64,000 nt of DNA. It comes from Brachybacterium huguangmaarense (lineage in GTDB: Bacteria; Actinomycetota; Actinomycetes; Actinomycetales; Dermabacteraceae). Under the pieces are notes generated by a model. It did no database searches, had not been told where the DNA came from, and saw nothing but the letters and a program-made list of their open reading frames with translations. A program made the position numbers and the translations under genes. This document shows, piece by piece, positions 31,577 through 40,445 of this stretch. Numbering within the stretch: the first letter of the stretch is position 1; each line of letters begins with the position of its first letter. The stretch is from the NCBI RefSeq assembly GCF_025725725.1, contig NZ_CP107020.1, positions 496,001 to 560,000 on the forward strand. Reading direction: 5' to 3'.

Positions 31577-32812
31577 ATGACGACGCAGGATCCGATGCAC
31601 CCCGAGCAGGCGGGGCAGCGGGTGTGCCGCGACTACGCGTACTCGCCGCAGCCGCCGACGGGCGATCACGGCCCCTCCGGACGCGCCGACGCGCAGAACC
31701 CCGCCGGGCACAACCCGCAGGAGCCTCCACGCGAGGTGGCGCCGACGCCGGGCCTGGCCGGTCCGCGCCCGCAGGTCCCCACGCCGCCCGGCGCCTGGAC
31801 CGCCGGCGCCGAGGCCGCCCCCGGAACTCCGGCAGCGCCGGGGGCGTCCCCGCAGACGCCGCAGGAGCCCGGCATCGTCGTGGACCGGGTCTCGCGGGCC
31901 TTCGGCGCAGTGCAGGCGGTCGCCGGCATGAGCCTCGTCGCCCCGCGCGGGGCCGTGACCGCGCTCGTCGGCCCGAACGGCTGCGGCAAGTCGACGCTCA
32001 TGCTCATGCTCGCCTCGCTGCTCGCCCCCGACTCCGGCACGGTCCGGATCTGCGGCATCGACCCCCTCGTCGACGCCGCGGCCGTGCGCACGAAGGTCGG
32101 GTGGATGCCCGACCAGTTCGGCACGTGGGACTCGCTGCGCGTGCAGGAGGTGCTCAGCGTGGTGGGCGGCGCCTACTTCATGCCGCGCGAGCAGATCGCC
32201 CAGCGCACGCCCGAGCTGCTCGCCGAGCTGGACCTCGAGCAGCTCGCGACGCAGCGCGCGCACGTCCTCTCGCGCGGACAGAAGCAGCGCCTCGGCCTCG
32301 CCCGCGCCCTCATGCATCGCCCCGAGGTGCTCGTGCTCGACGAGCCCGCCTCGGGCCTCGATCCGGCCTCGCGGCGCAACCTCCAGCGCATCGTGCGGGA
32401 GTTCGCCGCGGCCGGCGGCACCGTGCTCATCTCGAGCCACATCCTGTCCGAGCTCGAGGAGATGGCCGACAACGTCGTCTTCATGGACCACGGCACGCTC
32501 GTCGACCAGTCGAGCGTGCGGGACCTCGCGCGGCGCGTCCAGCCGTGGCGCATCGAGTCCCTCGACGCCGCGCACCTGCGGACGGCGCTCGAGCACGTCG
32601 GCATCACCGGGATCCCGGTGACCGAGGCCGAGCGCACCGTGAGCGGACACGCCGAGGCCGTCGTCCTCGTGTCCGACGAGTCGCAGGCCGCGCGCCTCGT
32701 GTCCGACCTGGTCGCCGCCGACGCGCGGGTGGTCGTCTTCGCCCCCGCCTCCGGCCGCCTCGAATCCGCCTACCTGTCCACCGACGCCGGTCGCCGCAAG
32801 GGAGCCCTGTGA
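31577..32812 (+). CDS. ABC transporter ATP-binding protein with a Pro/Ala-rich N-terminal extension
   Basis: A 411-residue ATPase. The first 95 residues are disordered, rich in Pro, Gly and Ala. The ATPase domain follows: Walker A GPNGCGKST, Q-loop MPDQFGTWDSL, signature LSRGQKQRLGLARAL (Arg for the usual Gly), Walker B VLVLDEPASGLD and switch His in SSHILSE. The order and coupling are those of DrrA/CcmA-type ABC-2 exporters. The stop overlaps the permease ATG by one base. Substrate unknown. Confidence 0.9.
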   Translation: MTTQDPMHPEQAGQRVCRDYAYSPQPPTGDHGPSGRADAQNPAGHNPQEPPREVAPTPGLAGPRPQVPTPPGAWTAGAEAAPGTPAAPGASPQTPQEPGIVVDRVSRAFGAVQAVAGMSLVAPRGAVTALVGPNGCGKSTLMLMLASLLAPDSGTVRICGIDPLVDAAAVRTKVGWMPDQFGTWDSLRVQEVLSVVGGAYFMPREQIAQRTPELLAELDLEQLATQRAHVLSRGQKQRLGLARALMHRPEVLVLDEPASGLDPASRRNLQRIVREFAAAGGTVLISSHILSELEEMADNVVFMDHGTLVDQSSVRDLARRVQPWRIESLDAAHLRTALEHVGITGIPVTEAERTVSGHAEAVVLVSDESQAARLVSDLVAADARVVVFAPASGRLESAYLSTDAGRRKGAL

Positions 32813-33900
32813 TGAGATTCCGTCCCCGCGCCATCGCGCTCGTCGCCGGTCTCGAGCTGCGCCAGCGTGTGCGCTCGATCCGCTGGTACGTGGCCCTCGG
32901 CATCTGGTTCGTGTTCCTGCTGGGCATGTCCGCGCTCATCACGGTCGCCATGCTGTGGATGACCGGCGACCCGTCGAGCGCGATGCCGGGGGCGACCGTC
33001 GCCGCCATCGTCTTCAGCTTCTCGGTCCTCCTGCTGATCTTCGCGATGCTGCTGGTCATCCCGGCCCTCGCCTCGGGCGCCATCAACGGCGACCGCACCG
33101 CCGGGACCCTCGCGACCCTGCAGGCCACGCTCCTGTCCCCGCTCGAGATCGTGGTGGGCAAGGTCCTCGCGGGATGGGCGACGGGCCTCGCGTTCCTGGT
33201 CGCGGCGCTGCCGTCGATCGTGCCGTCCGCGCTCATCGCCGGCAACTCGGTGTTCTACCTCGCCCGGGTGATCATCGCGATCGCGTTCATCACGCTGTGC
33301 ATCACGGCTGTCGGGGTGGGGCTGTCGTCCCTCACGTCGCGGCAGCTGGGCTCCGTGGTGCTGTCCTACCTGGTGGTGCTCGGCACCACCGTGATCCTGC
33401 CCGTGGTCTACGTGTGCACCCTGCCGATGCTGTCGACCACGCGGGAGGTGACCGTCTACGAGGCCGAGTACGGGCCCGTGGGCGGGGGCGACGAGTTCGA
33501 CGAGGTGAGCTGCCAGAAGTCGGTCCAGCAGATGCCGATCGTGCGGACCGACCTCACCCTGCCGCTGCTGTGGGTCAACCCCCTCGTCATCGTCTCCGAC
33601 ATGGCGCCGATCCCGAAGAGCGGGGTCGTCGACTCCTCGCCGGGCACCGTCGACGCCCTCGTCCTGATCGGCACCGGCGTGCGCTACCTGGCCCATCCGA
33701 CCGATCCCTCGCACTTCGTCATGTGCTACGACACGAGCATCCCCGGCTATCCGACGGATCTGGCCTCGCCGACGTCGATCCCGGTGTGGCCCTTCGGAGC
33801 GGCGCTGTACCTGGTCGCGGGGGCCAGCGGCATCGCCGTCGCGACCTGGCGGATCCGCACCCCCATGCGGCGCGTGGGAGCGGGGACGCGGATCGCGTGA
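32812..33900 (+). CDS. ABC-2 type transporter permease
   Basis: A 362-residue membrane protein with six or seven helices, starting MRFRPRAIALVAGLELRQRV and containing the ABC-2 region SGAINGDRTAGTLATLQATL-LSPLEIVVGKVLAGW. A large extracytoplasmic loop between helices five and six contains two cysteines (SCQKSV, VMCYDT). It is the membrane partner of the overlapping ATPase. It ends 14 bp before a palindromic element and converges with the large membrane gene at 34011. Confidence 0.9.
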   Translation: MRFRPRAIALVAGLELRQRVRSIRWYVALGIWFVFLLGMSALITVAMLWMTGDPSSAMPGATVAAIVFSFSVLLLIFAMLLVIPALASGAINGDRTAGTLATLQATLLSPLEIVVGKVLAGWATGLAFLVAALPSIVPSALIAGNSVFYLARVIIAIAFITLCITAVGVGLSSLTSRQLGSVVLSYLVVLGTTVILPVVYVCTLPMLSTTREVTVYEAEYGPVGGGDEFDEVSCQKSVQQMPIVRTDLTLPLLWVNPLVIVSDMAPIPKSGVVDSSPGTVDALVLIGTGVRYLAHPTDPSHFVMCYDTSIPGYPTDLASPTSIPVWPFGAALYLVAGASGIAVATWRIRTPMRRVGAGTRIA

Positions 33901-33914
33901 GCTGTGCCGGAGAA

Positions 33915-33970
33915 GGTAGTCATATGGTCAGCCGAGCCCTCTGAGAGAGTCGGCCGACCATATGACTACC
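33915..33970. repeat. Dispersed palindromic element, copy 4
   Basis: Arms GGTAGTCATATGGTC at 33915-33929 and the exact inverse at 33956-33970. The loop folds further as GCCGA / TCGGC around CTCT-GA-GAGAG, giving an almost continuous hairpin. It lies between convergent genes, 15 and 40 bp from their stop codons, which fits a bidirectional terminator. Confidence 0.92.
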
Positions 33971-34010
33971 TCTTCCTGCAGCACGCAGCGACCGACCTCG
34001 ACGCCCCTGC

Positions 34011-35867
34011 TCAGCGCCCCTCGAGCTCCGTGACGTCCTCGGGGATGTCGTCCCGGGCGGCGGCCGGGGGTCGGGTCCGCGGCGACCGTCCCGCCGAGAA
34101 GTCCGGCAGCGAGCCGTCCGCGCCGAGCGCCCCGGCGCCGGCAGCGGCGGCTCCCGCACTGCCGCCGCCCGCGGGCTTGACGGTCTCGTCCTGTCCGAGC
34201 CGGCGCATGCGTGCCCGCACGAACGGGTCGGCGGCGAGCTCGGTGCGCGTGCCGATCGGCGGGGCGATGAGGGCGAACGGCGTGCGGCGTCGCATGTACC
34301 GGCCCGCGGGTCCGTAGACCACGTCGCGCAGGCCGCCCTGCATGCCGCGCAGCACGGCCGGGTAGGTCAGCGGCGTGAGCACGACGAGGTCGATCGTGAT
34401 CCAGGTCCACGCCATCGGGTCGAGTGTGCCCGCGACGCCCAGCCCGATCGCGAGCAGGACCGTCGCCGCACCCATGGCGATCGTGTCGATCGCGGCCGTG
34501 GTGCGGCACACCGCGACCTCCCACGGGTTCACGGCGGCCCGCTGGGCCCACGTCGGTGCGGTGCGCAGGTCCGTGACGAGCGCGCGCTGCGGCTCGGCCA
34601 GCCGCATCGCGACGAGGGGCGCGAGGGCCATCGCGGCCAGCAGGAGCGCGAGCAGCAAAAACCCGATCGCGTAGGTCGGCCAGGGCAGGCCGGTGCGGAT
34701 GGTGGTGTCGAGGGACGAGCTGATCCGGGTGAAGAAGACCGCCGCATCGCCGATGCCGAAGGCGAGCCACATGGTCGGCAGCAGCACCGGCCCCCACCAC
34801 GTCACGAGGGAGCGCACGGTCACGAACAGGGACCGGAGGACGGCGGGCCCCGGATCGACCGGCCCGCTCGGCGGGAGATGGCGGCGGTCCTGGGCGATCG
34901 CGTCCTCCCGGAACTTCCCGGAGCGGGTCACCTCGCCGTCTCGGGGCCGCAGCAGAGCGGGCACGTCGAGCAGACGGCGCACGATCGCGGAGGCGACCCA
35001 CGTGAGGCCGACGCCTCCCGCGAGCCCGGCGATCGCGCCGTAGCTGAGGTCCTTCCACTGCAGCGGCGCCTGGCAGAGCACGGCCAGCAGCAGGAGGGCG
35101 ATCGCCGCGACGGGCGGCAGCACGAGCACGCGGGCGATGCGGGTCGACACGGCCCGGCGCGCCCCGACGGCCGTGAGGTGCCGGCGCGGGTTCACGCGGG
35201 CGGCCGCCGCCGAAGCGACGGGGAGCAGTGCGAAGCTCAGCGCGGTGCCGACGATCGGCACGAGCACCAGGAGGAGCACGATGCCGCCGAGGCTGAAGCC
35301 GACGAGGGACAGGACCGCCGTGAGCGGCACGCCGCCCGTGGCGAGCAGGAGCGGGGTGAACGCCCACAGCGTGGGCGAGGCGGAGTGGATGTAGCCGATC
35401 GCGAGCAGGAGCCACAGCGCCAGCAGGACGAGCCCCGGCTTCCAGAACCCGCGGCGCAGACGCGCCGTGAGCTCGGCGCGGGACTCGAGCAGGATCTCCG
35501 AGGGGACCGCGGGCGGATCGGCGGGCAGCCGCGGCGGGGCGGGCAGATCGTGCAGCGGCGGCCGGGACGGCATGCCATAGGTCCCGGCAAGGTGCGGTAG
35601 CGGCACGGAGCGCGGCGGCGGTGCGGAGCGCGGGGCCGGCACGGAGTGCGGAGGCAGGGCGCCGGGAGGCGGACCAGCCGTCGCGGGCTGCGGGACCCTC
35701 GGGCCCGGCGGCGTCGAGACCGACATTCCCGGGTGGGGGCTCGGCACGCCCGCGTGGGGGCCCGGCGGCGATCCCGGCACGCCCGTGGCCGGATGGGCGG
35801 GGCGGGCCGGCACCTGTCCCTGCGGTCGGGAGGGCGGGGGCGGCGGCCCGGGCTGTCCGTAGGTCAT
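34011..35867 (-). CDS. Large membrane protein with a proline-rich N-terminus
   Basis: A 618-residue protein. The first 130 residues are Pro/Gly-rich and presumably cytoplasmic and disordered, then about ten hydrophobic helices follow (for example PGLVLLALWLLLAIGYIHSA, GIVLLLVLVPIVGTALSFAL and AIGFLLLALLLAAMALAPLV), and a Gly/Ala-rich tail ends in DDIPEDVTELEGR. No enzymatic motif is seen. It starts seven bases beyond the recR stop and so is probably co-transcribed with dnaX-recR, although a functional link is not evident. Confidence 0.8.
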   Translation of the reverse strand: MTYGQPGPPPPPSRPQGQVPARPAHPATGVPGSPPGPHAGVPSPHPGMSVSTPPGPRVPQPATAGPPPGALPPHSVPAPRSAPPPRSVPLPHLAGTYGMPSRPPLHDLPAPPRLPADPPAVPSEILLESRAELTARLRRGFWKPGLVLLALWLLLAIGYIHSASPTLWAFTPLLLATGGVPLTAVLSLVGFSLGGIVLLLVLVPIVGTALSFALLPVASAAAARVNPRRHLTAVGARRAVSTRIARVLVLPPVAAIALLLLAVLCQAPLQWKDLSYGAIAGLAGGVGLTWVASAIVRRLLDVPALLRPRDGEVTRSGKFREDAIAQDRRHLPPSGPVDPGPAVLRSLFVTVRSLVTWWGPVLLPTMWLAFGIGDAAVFFTRISSSLDTTIRTGLPWPTYAIGFLLLALLLAAMALAPLVAMRLAEPQRALVTDLRTAPTWAQRAAVNPWEVAVCRTTAAIDTIAMGAATVLLAIGLGVAGTLDPMAWTWITIDLVVLTPLTYPAVLRGMQGGLRDVVYGPAGRYMRRRTPFALIAPPIGTRTELAADPFVRARMRRLGQDETVKPAGGGSAGAAAAGAGALGADGSLPDFSAGRSPRTRPPAAARDDIPEDVTELEGR

Positions 35868-35874
35868 GCGGCGA

Positions 35875-36498
35875 TCAGACCGTCTGGCGCCCCGTGAAGG
35901 CGCGCCCGAGCGTCATCTCGTCGGCGTAGTCGAGGTCGCCGCCCACCGGGAGCCCGGAGGCCAGCCGGGTGACGGTGATGTCCATGGGCTGCAGCAGCCG
36001 CGAGAGGTAGGAGGCGGTCGCCTCCCCCTCGATGTTGGGGTCCAGCGCGAGGATGATCTCCTGCGTCTCGCCCGAGCCGAGGCGCGCCATGAGCTCCTTG
36101 ATCCGCAGATCGTTGGGGCCGATGCCGCCGATCGGGTCGATCGCGCCGCCGAGCACGTGGTAGCGGCCCTTGAACTCGCGGATCCGCTCGATCGCGACGA
36201 TGTCCTTGGACTCCTCGACCACGCAGATCACGGCCTCGGTGCGGCGCGGGTCCGAGCAGATACGGCAGGTCTCCGAGGCCGACACGTTCCCGCAGATCTC
36301 GCAGAAGCGCACGGTCTCCTTGACGGTCACGAGCACCTCGGCGAGACGGCGCACGGACGCCTCGTCCGCATCGAGCAGATGGAACGCGATGCGCTGAGCC
36401 GACTTGGGGCCGATGCCCGGCAGCTTGCCGAGCTCGTCGATGAGGTCCTGGACGATGCCTTCGTACACGGCTGCCACTCTAGGCGAGAGGGCCGACAT
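35875..36498 (-). CDS. recR: Recombination mediator protein RecR
   Basis: A 207-residue RecR, which with RecO/RecF loads RecA at gapped DNA. It has the helix-hairpin-helix [20 protein letters not shown] (near 24-43), the four-cysteine zinc finger [16 protein letters not shown] and a Toprim domain starting [10 protein letters not shown] and containing [15 protein letters not shown] 36498 is used, with AGGCGGGG just upstream, although family proteins often begin at the later VYEG. It follows dnaX by 139 bp; the ybaB/ebfC gene often found between them is absent. Confidence 0.95.
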   Translation of the reverse strand: MSALSPRVAAVYEGIVQDLIDELGKLPGIGPKSAQRIAFHLLDADEASVRRLAEVLVTVKETVRFCEICGNVSASETCRICSDPRRTEAVICVVEESKDIVAIERIREFKGRYHVLGGAIDPIGGIGPNDLRIKELMARLGSGETQEIILALDPNIEGEATASYLSRLLQPMDITVTRLASGLPVGGDLDYADEMTLGRAFTGRQTV

Positions 36499-36637
36499 CC
36501 CCGCCTGTCGGCGCCCGCTGTTCGCGGCGAGCGCGACGGGAGGGGTCGAGGCACGGCGCGCCGTCCGACGGCCGGACCGCCGACGTGACGCACCCTGCGC
36601 GGGTCGCCACCCGCGCGCAGCTCAGCGGCCTCCGGCC

Positions 36638-39600
36638 TCAGTGGGTCTCGTCGATGACCTCCAGGACCGTGCCGCCGAGCATCTGCTCGACGATCTCCTG
36701 CGGGCGGCGCGAGGTGTACTGGGCGTCCTCGTCGTCACGGGAGGCGCCGCCGGTCGGATCCTCGGGTGCCGGCTCGACGTCCCCCGGTCGGACCGCACGG
36801 CTGCCCGAGCGGTTCGTCGGCCCGGCGGCGCGCGAGGCGAGCGCCGCCTCCCGCACGAGCGCGGCGCCGCTGCGGCTCGCCGAGCGCGGTCCGCTGTCGG
36901 GACGTGCGGACGGGGCGGGCGCGGTGCCGCGGGCCGCGGCCGACGACGTAGAGGAGGGACGTGTTCCGGACGCCGAGTCCGCCGGCGCCGGCGACACGGG
37001 GCCGGACGGTGCGGGGCCGGCCTGCGCACGGTCGGAGGACGCACGGTCCGAGGATGCGCGGTCGGGGGACACGGAGCCGGGCGGGGCATCGCGGCTCTCC
37101 CACCCCTCCCCTGTCGCCGCGGAGCTCGTCGTCGGGGCCTCCGCGGTGGTCGCCTGGGGAGCGGTGGCGCCCGTGCGGGGCTCGGTGCGCACGGGACGAC
37201 CGGTCTCGAGGGCGCGGCGCAGCGCCTCCTGGCCGTGCGTGCGCGGGGTGTCGTCCGGCAGGGAGTCCCGAGAGTCGTCGGGAATGACGATCGGGGTGAG
37301 GTCCGGGGCGCCCACCGGGGCGGGCTCGGCGGGCCGCTCCCGATCCGCGCTCACGCCGGCCGCAGACCCGGGGTCGTCCGTCGACGGGCCGGCGGCGCCA
37401 CCGCTCCGGGCGGGGCCGCGCAGGTCAGCGTGCTCCTCGGGGTCGGCTGACGCCTCGGGTGCCTGGCCGCGAGCGTCCGGCCGTCGGGAAGTAGCTTTCT
37501 GACCACCGTCTGCGGGGGCGCGACCGCCGGTCGCCGTGGGCCGGGCCTCGCGAGCAGCGGGGGCGGACCTGTCCGCCGGCGCCGAGAAGCCGTCACGAGC
37601 CGGCGCGGCCGACGACCAGTCCCCCGACATGCCCGGATCGGCGGCGTGAGCCTCGTAGGGGTCCGGCGGATACGGGTCGTCGGGCTCGGGCGGGAGATCG
37701 TCGTCGGCCGGGAAGCCGGGGCCGCCCGCCGCCATGCCTCGTGGCGAGGTTGCCGCGGAGCGGTGCTCGCCGGCGGTTCCTCCGCGCCGCTCTGCCGGGG
37801 CGCCCGCACCGGAGCCGCCGCCTCGCGACTGCTGGCCGCGGCCGTCTGTGCCGGTCGCGCCGCTCGCCGGCCGGCCAGGAGCGTCACCTCGCGGCGTGCT
37901 CGGGCCTGCGCCCTGCGGGGCGCGACCATCGCGGCCGCCAGGACCGCCGCCCGGGCGGCCCCCGCCACCGCGGCCGTCGGGTCCCTGCGGGCCGCCGCCG
38001 GCCTCGGGGTTCTCCCCGACCACCGCCTCGACCATCACCTCGCGTCGCATGACCCGGCGCACGGCGTCGGCGACATTGCCCGCGCCGGTGCCGCGGTGGA
38101 ACGCGGCGAGCAGCCCGTCGGTCGCGAAGCCGAGCACGAGAGTCGAGTCCTGGGCGGCATGCACGTGGGCGTTCTGCGAGACGAGCGCCCAGGTGGGACG
38201 GCGGATCTGCTGCAGCTCGTCGAGGATCGCCGACCAGTGGCCACGGACCTCGTCGGCGTCGAGGCCGCCCTCGCCGCCTGGCGCGGCGGCGCCGGAACCG
38301 CCGTCCGCCTGTTCGTCGGAGTGCGGGAGCACGCCGCCGTGCAACGGCGCGGCGCGATCGACCATCTGCTCGCCCGCGCCCGACTGCGCGGCGCCGGGAC
38401 CCTGCACACGACCGTCGTCGCGGGACGCCTCCGGCCCGGCACCGCGCCCGTCCGCGGACGCAGGCTCCTGGGGGGCGGCGCGGCCGCCGATGGGCGCCAC
38501 GGGCCCCCAGTCGTCGTCCGTCGAGAGAGCCGCCGCGGGGGCGTCCTGCCGACCCGTGTTCGGCGCGGAGCGGGGCCCCGAGGGACGCGGCGCCCCCTGC
38601 GTGCTGGGGCTGCGATCGCCCGCCTCGCTCCGAGGATCTGCCGCCTGGGGTCGAGTGCTCGAGGCGGCCTGGTCTCCCGGGGCCTCCGGACGCTGTGCGG
38701 GGTGGGGCCGGCCGCCGGTCTCTGTCGAGACCGGGGTGCCGCTGCGCACGTCGCCGGCGCGCTCGCCGTCACGGGCGCGCCGTGCCGCCTCGGCCTGCTC
38801 CTGTGCGATCTGGCGGGCACGATCGCGTCCGCTCGCCTGGCCACCCGCGGCGGGGCGCCCGGCCGGTGCGCCCTGCCCGCGCGGCGGAGCGTCGGGCGCG
38901 CCGACCGGCGCCGCCTGCGCACGCTCGTCACGCAGCACGAGGCGCGCCGCGAGCAGCTCGAGGTGGACGCGCGGGGAGGTGGCCCCCGACATGGTCGAGA
39001 GCGTCTCGTGCACGAGGTCGCCGCAGCGGGACAGGTCCGCCGTCTCGAAGCCCTCGATCTGGTCACGCATGCGGGCGAGCTCGTCGGCCGGATGCTGGGG
39101 CAGCAGGTCCTCGCCGCGCTCGGGCACGGCGGACAGCACGATCAGGTCGCGCAGCCGCTCGAGGAGGTCCTCGACGAAGCGCCGCGGCTCCTGGCCCGAG
39201 GCGATCACCTGCTCGACGGCGCCGTACATGCCCGCGGCGTCGCGTCGCGCGATCGCGTCGACGGCGGTGTCGAGCAGGGCGGTGTCGGTGAAGCCGAGCA
39301 GCGCGATCGCGGTCGCGTGGTCGATCCCGTCGTCGCCGGCACCGGCCATGAGCTGGTCGAGCACGGAGAGGGTGTCGCGCGCCGAGCCGCCGCCGGCGCG
39401 CACCACGAGCGGCAGCACGCCGTCGCCGACGCGCACGTCCTCGGCCGCGCAGATCTGCTCGAGGTAGGGGGTGAGGACCTGCGGCGGGATCAGGCGGAAC
39501 GGGTAGTGGTGGGTGCGCGAGCGGATGGTGCCGATCACCTTGTCGGGCTCGGTCGTCGCGAACACGAACTTCACGTGCTCGGGCGGCTCCTCGACGAGCT

Positions 39601-40030
39601 TGAGCAGGGCGTTGAAGCCGGCCGACGTGACCATGTGGGCCTCGTCGATGATGAACACCTTGAAGCGGTCCCGCGCCGGGGCGAAGGTGGCGCGCTCCCG
39701 CAGCTCGCGCGCGTCGTCGACGCCGCCGTGGCTCGCGGCGTCGATCTCCACGACGTCGAGGCTGCCAGGGCCGCCGCGGGCGAGGTCACGGCACGAGTCG
39801 CACTCGCCGCACGGCGCGTCGGTCGGCCCCTCGGCGCAGTTCAGGCAGCGCGCGAGGATGCGCGCGCTCGTGGTCTTGCCGCAGCCGCGGGGGCCGGAGA
39901 AGAGGTAGGCGTGGCCGATGCGCCCGTGGCGCAGGGCGCGCATGAGCGGCACCGTGACGTGATCCTGGCCGATGACATCGGCGAAGGTCTCAGGGCGATA
40001 GCGACGGTACAGAGCGGTGGCCACCCCCAC
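36638..40030 (-). CDS. dnaX: DNA polymerase III subunits gamma and tau
   Basis: A 1130-residue clamp-loader ATPase. Residues 1-370 are the conserved AAA+ core: ALYRRYRPETFADVIGQDHV, Walker A GPRGCGKTT (46-54), a cysteine zinc module (Cys62, 65, 74, 77, 80), Walker B VFIIDEAHMV and GGSARDTLSVLDQL. About 740 residues follow that are mostly Pro/Ala/Gly/Arg-rich and disordered, interrupted near 600-690 by a folded segment (WSAILDELQQIRRPTWALVS through RRVMRREVMVEAVVGE) that is conserved in actinobacterial tau. This tail is long for the family. GTG 40030 is used; GTG 40024 is an alternative. Confidence 0.93.
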   Translation of the reverse strand: MGVATALYRRYRPETFADVIGQDHVTVPLMRALRHGRIGHAYLFSGPRGCGKTTSARILARCLNCAEGPTDAPCGECDSCRDLARGGPGSLDVVEIDAASHGGVDDARELRERATFAPARDRFKVFIIDEAHMVTSAGFNALLKLVEEPPEHVKFVFATTEPDKVIGTIRSRTHHYPFRLIPPQVLTPYLEQICAAEDVRVGDGVLPLVVRAGGGSARDTLSVLDQLMAGAGDDGIDHATAIALLGFTDTALLDTAVDAIARRDAAGMYGAVEQVIASGQEPRRFVEDLLERLRDLIVLSAVPERGEDLLPQHPADELARMRDQIEGFETADLSRCGDLVHETLSTMSGATSPRVHLELLAARLVLRDERAQAAPVGAPDAPPRGQGAPAGRPAAGGQASGRDRARQIAQEQAEAARRARDGERAGDVRSGTPVSTETGGRPHPAQRPEAPGDQAASSTRPQAADPRSEAGDRSPSTQGAPRPSGPRSAPNTGRQDAPAAALSTDDDWGPVAPIGGRAAPQEPASADGRGAGPEASRDDGRVQGPGAAQSGAGEQMVDRAAPLHGGVLPHSDEQADGGSGAAAPGGEGGLDADEVRGHWSAILDELQQIRRPTWALVSQNAHVHAAQDSTLVLGFATDGLLAAFHRGTGAGNVADAVRRVMRREVMVEAVVGENPEAGGGPQGPDGRGGGGRPGGGPGGRDGRAPQGAGPSTPRGDAPGRPASGATGTDGRGQQSRGGGSGAGAPAERRGGTAGEHRSAATSPRGMAAGGPGFPADDDLPPEPDDPYPPDPYEAHAADPGMSGDWSSAAPARDGFSAPADRSAPAAREARPTATGGRAPADGGQKATSRRPDARGQAPEASADPEEHADLRGPARSGGAAGPSTDDPGSAAGVSADRERPAEPAPVGAPDLTPIVIPDDSRDSLPDDTPRTHGQEALRRALETGRPVRTEPRTGATAPQATTAEAPTTSSAATGEGWESRDAPPGSVSPDRASSDRASSDRAQAGPAPSGPVSPAPADSASGTRPSSTSSAAARGTAPAPSARPDSGPRSASRSGAALVREAALASRAAGPTNRSGSRAVRPGDVEPAPEDPTGGASRDDEDAQYTSRRPQEIVEQMLGGTVLEVIDETH

Positions 40031-40445
40031 AGGCTAGTGGAGGGCACCGACGTCCGAGACGGCCGTGCACAGCGCCCGCAGCGAACCCGGAGGCCGCGCG
40101 GACAGGTGGGGCGGTTGGACTGGTCGAGGGCAGGCCGGCGGCCGGGCAGGTCGGGGGCAGAACCCGCGGGCAGGCCGCGCGGGGCAGGCCAGGTGGCCAC
40201 GCGGGGCAGGCCGCGCAGGCAGGCCGGGTGGCCACGTGGGGCAGGCCGCGCGGGCCGGCCGGGTGTCCAGTGGTGCGAGAGGGAGCAGGCGCGACCCTGG
40301 AGCCATCCATCCTGGTCGTCCCGACATGTCCGCTGGCGGACCCTCGCACGCCGGCCACGGTCCGCGAGCAGGCACCCAGCCCCGCTATCGGTCGTCCGGC
40401 ACACCACGCCACGGACTCCCGCCCCCACCCGGGCCAGCCGGCCGC
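40031..40445. repeat. GC-rich repeats upstream of dnaX
   Basis: From about 40140 to 40270 the motif GGGGCAGGCCGCGCGGGC alternates with CAGGTGGCCACGCGG and CCGGGTGGCCACGTGG in an irregular array. No gene, tRNA or SRP RNA was found in this spacer. Confidence 0.5.
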
